A stretch of DNA of 64,000 nt, taken from Clostridiaceae bacterium. Lineage in GTDB: Bacteria; Bacillota; Clostridia; Oscillospirales; QAMX01. Both the position numbers and the translations under genes were made by a program. The notes below the pieces were generated by a model that did not search any database, had not been told where the DNA came from, and was given only the letters and a program-made list of their open reading frames with translations. The DNA is taken from positions 96,004-160,003 of the forward strand of contig JAHAYX010000017.1 of the NCBI GenBank assembly GCA_018384365.1, written 5' to 3'. Below are positions 23,885-31,428 of this stretch, one piece after another; position 1 is the stretch's first letter, and each line of letters opens with the position of its first letter.

Positions 23885-24802
23885 TTACTTTGTCAGTTTT
23901 TCGATCAGGTCGTTCAGGAGTGCGTCACGGCGTACCTTGTAAACATAGCGCGAGAGCAGCGTGGGGTCCTGCTCGCCGTAGCTGTGGTCATAATTCGGCA
24001 GGCGGGTGTTCACCAGACGTGAACAGAGGAAGCGGTCCTCGTCATTCAGGAGCCACGCAACCGCCGTCACATCCCAAATCACGCGCGTCCATGCCTTCCC
24101 TGCTGCATAAGCGTCCGCCGCGGCGATGGTGTTGCGGGCCAGATAGTCCGCAAGCGGGTTTTTATCGCAGAACCAATACTCCAGTTCCGGTTTGGAGACC
24201 GTGAAGGAATCCACTACGCCGATGCAGGGCAGCTGCACAAACGGTGCGCCGCAGGACATCACGATGCGGGCCGCGGCGATATCCTGGCCCATATTGAATT
24301 CGCGCTCCGTATGATGATGCCAGGCATTGCCGCCCAGCCAGACGAGCACAATTTTTTCGGCAATCGAGGGGTCGAGCAGCAGTGCGGACGCTACATTCGT
24401 GATCGCGCCGATGGCAACGACATAAAGCGGATGCTCCGGGCTGTACGACGCCGCACGGCGCACAAGATCATCGGCGGCCGGCGATGGCTGCGGCGTTTTT
24501 TCGTCCGCCAGATAGTCCTGAGAGCCGCGGAAAACCGGAATATCCGCTTCCGAAAGACCTAAAAGCGCAAAAAGTTTCCGGATTTCCTGATAGCTGCGCT
24601 CCATACCGTCGCCTGGGCTTGTGGAATTCTCGTTGAAAAACGGCGCGGCATAAACGGCCTTCGTGTGCAGCTTTTCACCGGAACGAATGAGATAAGACAG
24701 CGCAAACTGGTCGTCGATCTCGTTATAGGTGTCGGTGTCGAGCACGACGTCCACCGGCCCCTGCGGCACCGTCAGGTTTTTCAGGTATTGTTCTCTGGTC
24801 AT
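23885..24802 (-). CDS. Inosine-uridine preferring nucleoside hydrolase
   Basis: A 305-aa IUNH-family enzyme, splitting ribonucleosides into ribose and base. The calcium-binding N-terminal motif VVLDTDTYNEIDDQFAL (a variant of DTDxGxDDA) and VVAIGAITNVASALLLDP are clear. GGNAWHHHTEREFNMGQDIAAARIVMSC carries the N-x-D segment and WDVTAVAW the late aspartate. ATG follows GGGAGATTTGTTT. It is a monocistronic gene convergent with rny. Confidence 0.92.
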   Translation of the reverse strand: MTREQYLKNLTVPQGPVDVVLDTDTYNEIDDQFALSYLIRSGEKLHTKAVYAAPFFNENSTSPGDGMERSYQEIRKLFALLGLSEADIPVFRGSQDYLADEKTPQPSPAADDLVRRAASYSPEHPLYVVAIGAITNVASALLLDPSIAEKIVLVWLGGNAWHHHTEREFNMGQDIAAARIVMSCGAPFVQLPCIGVVDSFTVSKPELEYWFCDKNPLADYLARNTIAAADAYAAGKAWTRVIWDVTAVAWLLNDEDRFLCSRLVNTRLPNYDHSYGEQDPTLLSRYVYKVRRDALLNDLIEKLTK

Positions 24803-24884
24803 AAACAAATCTCCCTTTTTGTCGGAATATAGCCGGACGCGAGCAGTTTCGTACGCTGCCGCCCGGAGTTTTTGACAGGTATAC

Positions 24885-24930
24885 GGAAAAGAAAAGCTTC
24901 ACAAAACGACTTGTCGTTATTTGTGAAGCT
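24885..24930 (-). terminator. terminator of the opp operon
   Basis: AGCTTCACAAA/TTTGTGAAGCT stem followed on the minus strand by TTTTCTTTT. Confidence 0.85.
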
Positions 24931-24949
24931 GATTTCTTAAGTTTTTGCG

Positions 24950-25336
24950 TCAGCAGAAAAGAAGCATCAGGGCAGACAGTACCAGATACAGTCCGCCGGC
25001 CAGCAGAGAACCCGCCGGGGATTTCCGCTCCTGGCGTTTGCGCTCCTTATACTCAACAAAGGACTCTTTTCCCTCCTCGGGCGTGCGCGGTGCCGTCCAG
25101 GGCAGGTGGATATGAAAGACGGTCTTGATGCCGTAGCTCATGATATCGAAGAAGCCCTGGTTGCGCACAAAGGCCAGTCCGCCGCAACCGGTAATGATCA
25201 CGCCTGCGACAAAAAACGCATCGCAGAAGAGACGGGCTGTGGGAAACCCGGCTGAGCGATTCAGGAAATACACAACTGCCGCAAGCACTGCGCCAATTGC
25301 AAGAGAAATCAAAAATGATTTGCACTTCGCGTTCAT
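24950..25336 (-). CDS. DUF3899 family membrane protein
   Basis: A 128-aa protein with TM segments near residues 7-25, 38-56 and 108-126, matching DUF3899: AGVIITGCGGLAFVRNQGFFDIMSYGIK then a charged cytosolic stretch (EEGKESFVEYKERKRQERK). Its ATG overlaps the stop of the OppF-like gene (TGATG), so it is translated as the last gene of the operon. Function unknown; coupling suggests a role with the transporter. Confidence 0.8.
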   Translation of the reverse strand: MNAKCKSFLISLAIGAVLAAVVYFLNRSAGFPTARLFCDAFFVAGVIITGCGGLAFVRNQGFFDIMSYGIKTVFHIHLPWTAPRTPEEGKESFVEYKERKRQERKSPAGSLLAGGLYLVLSALMLLFC

Positions 25337-26592
25337 CAGTCCTTGACCTGCTGCAGATACTTTTCAAACTCCGCATCGTTGCACTGGACAAAGTGTCCGG
25401 GGCAGACCTCACGGAATGTGGGCTTGTCCACCGTATAATCATGCTCTGCCAGCGGATTATAGACAATTCTCTTCCTCTGCTTCTCGTAAATCGGGTCAGG
25501 CAGCGGAATTGCCGACAGCAGCGACTTGGTATACGGATGCAGAGGATGACGGAAGAGTTCGTCGGACGAGGCCAGTTCCACCATCTTGCCATAATACATC
25601 ACGCCGATGCGATCCGAGAAATACTTAACGACCGACAGGTCATGCGCAATGAAGAGGATCGTCAGGCCAAAGCGGTGCCGCAGATCGTTCAGCAGGTTGA
25701 TCACCTGCGCCTGAATGGAAACATCCAGCGCGGAAACTGGTTCGTCGGCAATGATCAGATCCGGATTCATGATGATGGAGCGTGCGACGCCGATTCTCTG
25801 GCGCTGGCCGCCGGAAAATTCATGCGGATAGCGATCGGCGTGCTCACGAACCAGGCCAACCAGCTCCAGCATTTCATAAACCTTTTCTTCGATCACTTTT
25901 TTATCGCGTTCGCCCTGGATAATCAAACCCTCGGAGATGATCTCGCGGACCGTCATTCTGGGGTTCAGGGAAGCGATCGGGTCCTGGAAAATCATCTGGA
26001 TGCGCGTGACAAGCTTCGTCTTTTTCGCGCGGCGGAGCTTTTCGTGGAACTCCTTCTCAAGACGCGACTTTTCCTCGCCGGCGGCAGCATCAATCTTCGG
26101 CTGATATTCGGCCGTGATCTTCTCGATCTGCTCTGCGGCATATTTTTTGTCGCACTTCGTCTGGTCCTCGTCCGCCAGTTTGATCTGCCGGCGGTTCTCC
26201 GCTATGATGCTGTCCATCTCGGTCTTTGCCGTCTGCGCGGCGGTATCACGATCGGCCTTCGTCAACGTTCCGGCCTTCACCTGCGCGTCCAGCTCGTTAA
26301 TGCGCGCCTTATAGGCCTCGCGTGCGGCACGGATAGCGTCGCGGTAGGAGCGCTTACCTGCCGCTATACGGATGCCCTTGAAAAAAACGTTGCCGGACGT
26401 GATGTTATAGAGTTTGATGATCGAGCGGCCGGTCGTTGTCTTTCCGCAGCCGGATTCACCGACGAGGCCAAATACCTCGCCCTCGTGTATCTCAAAGCTG
26501 ACGTCGTCAACGGCTTTCAGTTCGCCGCCTTCCATCTTAAAATACTGGCAGAGATGCTCTACCTTAAGCAAAGTTTCCTGATTATTCTGCAT
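25336..26592 (-). CDS. oppF: Oligopeptide ABC transporter ATPase, OppF-like, with coiled-coil insertion
   Basis: A 418-aa ATPase of the Opp/Dpp type. Walker A is GESGCGKTT (45-53), the Q-loop MIFQDPIASLNPRMTV begins at M200, then FSGGQRQRIGVARSI, LIIADEPVSALDVS and the OPP C-terminal segment HPLHPYTKSLLSAIPLPDP. The segment between Walker A and the Q-loop is about 110 residues longer than usual. The extra part (about 76-195) is Lys/Glu/Ala-rich and predicted as antiparallel helices or coiled coil. All catalytic motifs are intact. It overlaps OppD by 11 nt. Confidence 0.92.
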   Translation of the reverse strand: MQNNQETLLKVEHLCQYFKMEGGELKAVDDVSFEIHEGEVFGLVGESGCGKTTTGRSIIKLYNITSGNVFFKGIRIAAGKRSYRDAIRAAREAYKARINELDAQVKAGTLTKADRDTAAQTAKTEMDSIIAENRRQIKLADEDQTKCDKKYAAEQIEKITAEYQPKIDAAAGEEKSRLEKEFHEKLRRAKKTKLVTRIQMIFQDPIASLNPRMTVREIISEGLIIQGERDKKVIEEKVYEMLELVGLVREHADRYPHEFSGGQRQRIGVARSIIMNPDLIIADEPVSALDVSIQAQVINLLNDLRHRFGLTILFIAHDLSVVKYFSDRIGVMYYGKMVELASSDELFRHPLHPYTKSLLSAIPLPDPIYEKQRKRIVYNPLAEHDYTVDKPTFREVCPGHFVQCNDAEFEKYLQQVKD

Positions 26593-28747
26593 CTTCTACC
26601 CCTCTTTTACTCTTCATTCTGGCGATTCTGTCCAGCACCGTCTTCGGCGGATCAACCTTCGGTGCATCCGGGTGCAGAAGCCAGGTGGCAGCATAATGTG
26701 TATCACTGATTTGGAACATGGGGGGTTGACGCTCAAAGTCGATCTGCATTGCGTATTTGTTACGGGCCGCAAATGCATCGCCGACAGGCGGATAAATCAT
26801 GTTCGGCGGCGTGCCGGGAATAGCCTCCAGCTTTTCATTGGTATCCAGATCCGGCATGGAGGAGAGCAGCGCCCAGGTATACGGATGCGCGGCGCGGTAG
26901 AACACGTCCTCTGCGGTGCCGTATTCCACGATCTTGCCGGCATACATGACCGCAACGCGGTCCGCCATATTGGCAACCACGCCAAGGTCGTGCGTGATAA
27001 AGATAACGGAGAGCTGACGTTCCTTCTTGAGCTTGTTGATCAGTTCCAGAATCTGCGACTGGATCGTCACATCGAGCGCGGTTGTCGGCTCGTCACAGAT
27101 CAGGATATCCGGGTTGGCCGCAAGCGCAATCGCGATGACGATACGCTGGCGCATACCGCCGGAGAACTCAAACGGATACTGATTGTATCTCTTGCGCGGC
27201 TCTGCGATGCCGACTTCTTCCATCAGTTTGATCGCGCGCGCCTTTGCAATGCGCTTCGTCACCTTTGCGACAACGCCGGTGGCATTTTCCTTCAAATAAT
27301 CAATCACGGCCACGGTTTCGCGGTCGAAATCACGGCTTGCGCGGTCGGCAAGCATCGCTTCATAGTGATCGGCAAGGCGTGTGATCAGGTGGCAGATATT
27401 GCTGCGCACCAGATCCAGATCCGTTACGGACGCAGCCGCAACCGTCCAGCTTGGGTTCTTTCCATGCTTCACCTGGTGGTCATATTTCGCCTGGTTCTTG
27501 CGGTGAACCTTTTCAGCTTTGACATTCTTGCCAATCGCGTCAAAATAGCGGTTGATCTCGCTGTTCAGGCTGGGGGCAAACGTATAACTCAGGCTGTCTT
27601 TCGTGATGGCAAGGTCGTCAATCGCGGCCTTCACCTTCTCGGAGAGCAGTTTCTGCACGCGTCTGCATTCCGCGTGATCCAGTTTTTCCTTTTCAAAGAC
27701 GGCAACGTTCTCGCGCAGTGCACGAACGGCCTCTTCCATACCGCGATAGGCCTCGTTTGCGGAGTGCATCAGGCCCTCTTTGGCGTTTTCAATGAAATCC
27801 TTCATGAATTCGCGGTCGAGATACTCGCCCAGGAAATCATTCAGCTGCTCGACAGGCATATCCGGCAGCGCCTTTCCAGCAAAGGTCATATAATAGCCCA
27901 TGCGGAAGAAGTTCGGTTCCGGAAGTGCAACGGCTTTCTTGAGAATTTCCTGCACCTCGCGCAGTGCGTGCACGACTTCCGTGTAATTCTCGGCCTTTTT
28001 CCCTTTATTCAGCTTGGATTTCAGGGAGGAAGCCAGTGCGGTCAGCCGTTCGGCATCTTCATGCACGACATACTCGTGAATCGACGCGCGCGCCTGACGC
28101 GCGACACTGTTCACGCGGTAAGCGGCGTCCTTTGCGGCGTTTTTTTCCAGCTCGAAAGCCAGTACGTCGATATCATCAATTGCTTCAACGGCAGCTTCGT
28201 GTGCCTTATTGAAAGCGTCCTCCAGTTCAATATGCTTGAACTCGAACTTGTCAAATTTCTTGCATTTTGCGGTCAGTTCAGCTGCTTTTGCCTTATCGGA
28301 GCCTGCGACAGCAGCAATCATCATGCGGTTCAGGTTTGTAAGATAGGTATTAAAGGTCTCGCGGCTCTCCTTCTGGCGGGCCTTGCCCTTTAAAAGCATG
28401 GCCTCGGTCAGCTGACGGCCAATCTTCACGATCGGGTTCAGGCTGGACATGGGGTCCTGGAAAATCATCGCAATTTTGTCGCCGCGGATTTTATGGAATT
28501 CCTCTTCGGTGATTTTCAGAAGGTCTTTGCCGTCGTAGATAATCTCGCCGGCTTCCGTGATGGAATTGCCCGCCTGAATTCCCAGGATTGCCTTGGAGGT
28601 GACGGACTTACCGGAACCGGATTCACCCACGATAGCCAGCGTTTCGCCCTTTGCAAGGTCGAAACTGATGTCGCGGACAGCCTGCACCTTACCATTTGTC
28701 GTACGGAAGGATATTCTGAGATCTCGGACCTGTAACTTCATCTCCAT
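26582..28747 (-). CDS. oppD: Oligopeptide ABC transporter ATPase, OppD-like, with very large helical insertion
   Basis: A 721-aa protein; OppD homologues are normally about 330-360 aa. Walker A GESGSGKS is at 41-48 and the Q-loop [12 protein letters not shown] near 97, as usual. The signature FSGGMRQR only appears at 528-535, with Walker [13 protein letters not shown] at 548. The roughly 375 additional residues (about 128-505) lie in the helical subdomain, before the normal [12 protein letters not shown] segment. They are rich in Lys, Glu and Ala and look helical, without TM segments. The C-terminus keeps the usual [17 protein letters not shown] follows GGAGGATTAACT; it is 2 nt after oppC. 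Confidence 0.92.
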   Translation of the reverse strand: MEMKLQVRDLRISFRTTNGKVQAVRDISFDLAKGETLAIVGESGSGKSVTSKAILGIQAGNSITEAGEIIYDGKDLLKITEEEFHKIRGDKIAMIFQDPMSSLNPIVKIGRQLTEAMLLKGKARQKESRETFNTYLTNLNRMMIAAVAGSDKAKAAELTAKCKKFDKFEFKHIELEDAFNKAHEAAVEAIDDIDVLAFELEKNAAKDAAYRVNSVARQARASIHEYVVHEDAERLTALASSLKSKLNKGKKAENYTEVVHALREVQEILKKAVALPEPNFFRMGYYMTFAGKALPDMPVEQLNDFLGEYLDREFMKDFIENAKEGLMHSANEAYRGMEEAVRALRENVAVFEKEKLDHAECRRVQKLLSEKVKAAIDDLAITKDSLSYTFAPSLNSEINRYFDAIGKNVKAEKVHRKNQAKYDHQVKHGKNPSWTVAAASVTDLDLVRSNICHLITRLADHYEAMLADRASRDFDRETVAVIDYLKENATGVVAKVTKRIAKARAIKLMEEVGIAEPRKRYNQYPFEFSGGMRQRIVIAIALAANPDILICDEPTTALDVTIQSQILELINKLKKERQLSVIFITHDLGVVANMADRVAVMYAGKIVEYGTAEDVFYRAAHPYTWALLSSMPDLDTNEKLEAIPGTPPNMIYPPVGDAFAARNKYAMQIDFERQPPMFQISDTHYAATWLLHPDAPKVDPPKTVLDRIARMKSKRGVEDAE

Positions 28748-28749
28748 AG

Positions 28750-30303
28750 TTAATCCTCCACTCCTCTCGTTGACGGGTTAAATGCATCGCGCAGACCATT
28801 GCCGAACAGGTTGAAAGAGATCAGAAGCAGCGATACAAAGAGCGAAGGGAAGAACATTCCGTGCGGCGCGGTCGTCATGGCGACCTGTCCCTGGCTCATC
28901 AGGGTACCGATGCTGGTACCGGCAAATTCCTGCAGGTTGATAATGCCGAGGTAGGTCAGCTGTGTTTCGGAGTTGATCACGCTCGGGATAATCAGTGCGC
29001 AGCTGGTGATGATCGTGCCGAGTGCGTTCGGGAAAATATGCTTGAACATCAGGCGGCGGTCCGAGGCACCAAGGGTACGCGCGGCAAGCACGAATTCCTG
29101 GCCCTTGAAGCGGTAGAACTGCTTTCTGGTCAGGGCAGCCATGCCGATCCAGCCCGTCAGGACAAACGCGAAGAGGAAGGCCGGGACGACACCTACTTTC
29201 TGGCCCAGATGCAGCTGGAACAACGTGGTACATACAATAAACGGCATGCCGGAGAGGATATCGGAGATACGGTCCATCGTCAGGTCGATTCGTCCGCCGT
29301 AATAGCCCTGAATCGAGCCATAAATTGCACCGATTGTCAGGTTAATCGCGGAAACGAGGATCGCAAAGATGATGGAGAAGCGTGCGCCGGTACCAATCGC
29401 GCCGAAGAGGTCCTGGCCGAGGGAGTTCGTGCCAAAGAGGTACATCGGCTCATGGCCATTTACATAGATATAGTAGTTATAATAGCAGACACGGCACTGC
29501 ACGGCGCCGGACTTCTTTGCGCTGTAAATATAGCTGCCATCGTCGCCTTCGATGCGGAGGCTGTTGTATTCCCCGCCTTCGATTGCGGCATTGGTGGAAT
29601 AAGCCGGGATGAAATTGCCGTCGTCATCCAACACGGGCGTGCCCTTGCCGTCCTTCACCTGATACCAGATGTTCGGATTATCCGCAATGTCGCAGATATC
29701 CTTCGGCTCGACATAGGGGTAGATGACCTGGATGCCGGTTTCATTCTGCCATTTCTGAATGGCTTCATACTCGGAGTATTTGAAAACGCGGTAAACAATA
29801 CCGTTTTCAAAATAACGGTTCGTCTCCAGGGTATAGGTATTGCTGGCCTTGTCCTGTCCGCGGTATTTCACATACGTCGTCGTAACATCCAGGATGCGCA
29901 GGACAGGATTCATACCGGTTTCCTCTGCAATGCCCTTCCAGTAGCTCAGGGAGAGATCATTCTGGCTGCCGTGGGTAGTGGCGCCGTCCAGAATGCCCCA
30001 ATTCTTTTCCGCAACACTGGAAAGATAGGGCGGGAAGCTGTTGAAAACCGGGTCCTTGTCATTGATGCTGTATGGCGAGATGATCGGAGAAACCAGCGCA
30101 AAAAGCAGCAGGATGATGATGATCACCGCAGCAACAAGAGAGGACTTGTTTTGCTTAAAGCGCAGGAACGCGTCCGCCAGATAGCCGCGGGACTTCGTTT
30201 CCAGTTTTTTGTCGTGTATATTGGTATCCAGCTGGGTAAAAGCGAACTTTTCCGCTGGGATATGTTCGTAATCCATGTGGTTCTGCATATTCTGTACGCT
30301 CAT
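28750..30303 (-). CDS. oppC: Oligopeptide ABC transporter permease, OppC-like, with extracellular insertion
   Basis: A 517-aa permease; family members are usually near 300 aa. A cytosolic N-terminus leads to TM1 (about 54-74, SSLVAAVIIIILLLFALVSPI). The conserved LFGTNSLGQDLFG, normally soon after TM1, begins at L289. The intervening 190 or so residues are polar, Tyr/Asn-rich and predicted to lie outside the cell. The remaining TM segments and the EAA-like loop (FVLAARTLGASDRRLMFKHIFPNALGTI) are normal. ATG overlaps the oppB stop (ATGA). Confidence 0.92.
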   Translation of the reverse strand: MSVQNMQNHMDYEHIPAEKFAFTQLDTNIHDKKLETKSRGYLADAFLRFKQNKSSLVAAVIIIILLLFALVSPIISPYSINDKDPVFNSFPPYLSSVAEKNWGILDGATTHGSQNDLSLSYWKGIAEETGMNPVLRILDVTTTYVKYRGQDKASNTYTLETNRYFENGIVYRVFKYSEYEAIQKWQNETGIQVIYPYVEPKDICDIADNPNIWYQVKDGKGTPVLDDDGNFIPAYSTNAAIEGGEYNSLRIEGDDGSYIYSAKKSGAVQCRVCYYNYYIYVNGHEPMYLFGTNSLGQDLFGAIGTGARFSIIFAILVSAINLTIGAIYGSIQGYYGGRIDLTMDRISDILSGMPFIVCTTLFQLHLGQKVGVVPAFLFAFVLTGWIGMAALTRKQFYRFKGQEFVLAARTLGASDRRLMFKHIFPNALGTIITSCALIIPSVINSETQLTYLGIINLQEFAGTSIGTLMSQGQVAMTTAPHGMFFPSLFVSLLLISFNLFGNGLRDAFNPSTRGVED

Positions 30304-31253
30304 TTTTTCGACCCCATTCTGATACGCGGATCAATAAAGCCGTAGCTGATATCGATCACGATTCCGGCTAACAAACTGACTGCGGTATAGAAACACGAAA
30401 CCATAATAAAAATCGGATAGTCACGGCCGTTGATCGCATTCAGATACAGGCCGCCAACGCCCGGAACCGCAAAGATCTTTTCGATGACCAGGGAACCGGA
30501 CATAATGCCGATGAATTCGCCCAGGATCGCCGGCAGCACGACGACCATGCAGTTTTTCAGGGCGTGACGCACGGTTGCCTGCGTTTTCGTCAGGCCCTTC
30601 GTGCGGGCAAGAAGCATAAATTCGCTCGTCAGCACTTCCGTCAGTTCGGCGCGCGTGGTACGCGTGAAGCTCGCGATAACGCCGAAGGAAAGAGAAAGGA
30701 CAGCCGGGAGCATACTGACAAACATACTCCAGGAGAGATAATTGGTGCCCTCCTTCATGAGGAAGGGGAACCAGCCAAGCTTATAAGACAGGAAATACTG
30801 AATCAGGAATGCAAAAACAAAGCTCGGCACGGAAATTACCACCATCGTCAGGGTGGAGATGGAATAGTCGATCCAGGTATTCTTCTTCAGTGCGGCAAAA
30901 ATGCCCAGCGCAATGCCAAGCGGAATACTCAAAAGGATCGAATACAGATTGACGAAGATCGTCGCAGGGAGCTTTTCCGCAAATTTTGCGGCAACATCAG
31001 AGCCAAAATACAGCTTATCGCTGACACCCCAGTCCCACTTTGTAATGACATTTTTGAGGAAAATACCGAACTGCACCATATACGGTTTATTATATCCCTG
31101 CGCTTCGCGGCGGGCTTCAATTACCTGTGTATGGATATCGTTCAGCGGCAGTTCCGCCGGCGGCAGCATCCTGATCAGTACAAAGCACATGCAAGTAATA
31201 ATGAGCAGCGTCATCAGCATGAGCAGGACTCTTTGTGTGACATATTTGGCCAT
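30300..31253 (-). CDS. oppB: Oligopeptide ABC transporter permease, OppB-like
   Basis: A 317-aa six-TM permease of normal family size. It starts MAKYVTQRVLLMLMTLLIITCMCFVLIRMLP and has the EAA-like loop LTSEFMLLARTKGLTKTQATVRHALKN. The start is the ATG 6 nt behind GGGAGG; the track's longer start has none. It pairs with the expanded OppC. Confidence 0.93.
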   Translation of the reverse strand: MAKYVTQRVLLMLMTLLIITCMCFVLIRMLPPAELPLNDIHTQVIEARREAQGYNKPYMVQFGIFLKNVITKWDWGVSDKLYFGSDVAAKFAEKLPATIFVNLYSILLSIPLGIALGIFAALKKNTWIDYSISTLTMVVISVPSFVFAFLIQYFLSYKLGWFPFLMKEGTNYLSWSMFVSMLPAVLSLSFGVIASFTRTTRAELTEVLTSEFMLLARTKGLTKTQATVRHALKNCMVVVLPAILGEFIGIMSGSLVIEKIFAVPGVGGLYLNAINGRDYPIFIMVSCFYTAVSLLAGIVIDISYGFIDPRIRMGSKK

Positions 31254-31332
31254 ATGCATCCTCCCTGTGAGCTTATTCTTTCTCACGCGATTGAGTCATC
31301 CTCGGAATGACGCTGTGAGAGTATAAAATACG

Positions 31333-31371
31333 ACACTGTTGCCGGGGCAAAACGTGCCCCAGCAACAGTGT
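31333..31371 (-). terminator. intercistronic hairpin between SBP gene and oppB
   Basis: A 17-bp stem with one mismatch (ACACTGTTGCTGGGGCA / TGCCCCGGCAACAGTGT on the minus strand) followed by only CGTATTTT. It is likely a leaky terminator or 3' stabiliser, letting the binding protein be made in excess over the permeases. Confidence 0.75.
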
Positions 31372-31428
31372 TTGCGGTTAAATCTGACAGATAACTCCAA
31401 AAATGGGTTCCGTCAGGCTGCGAATTCC

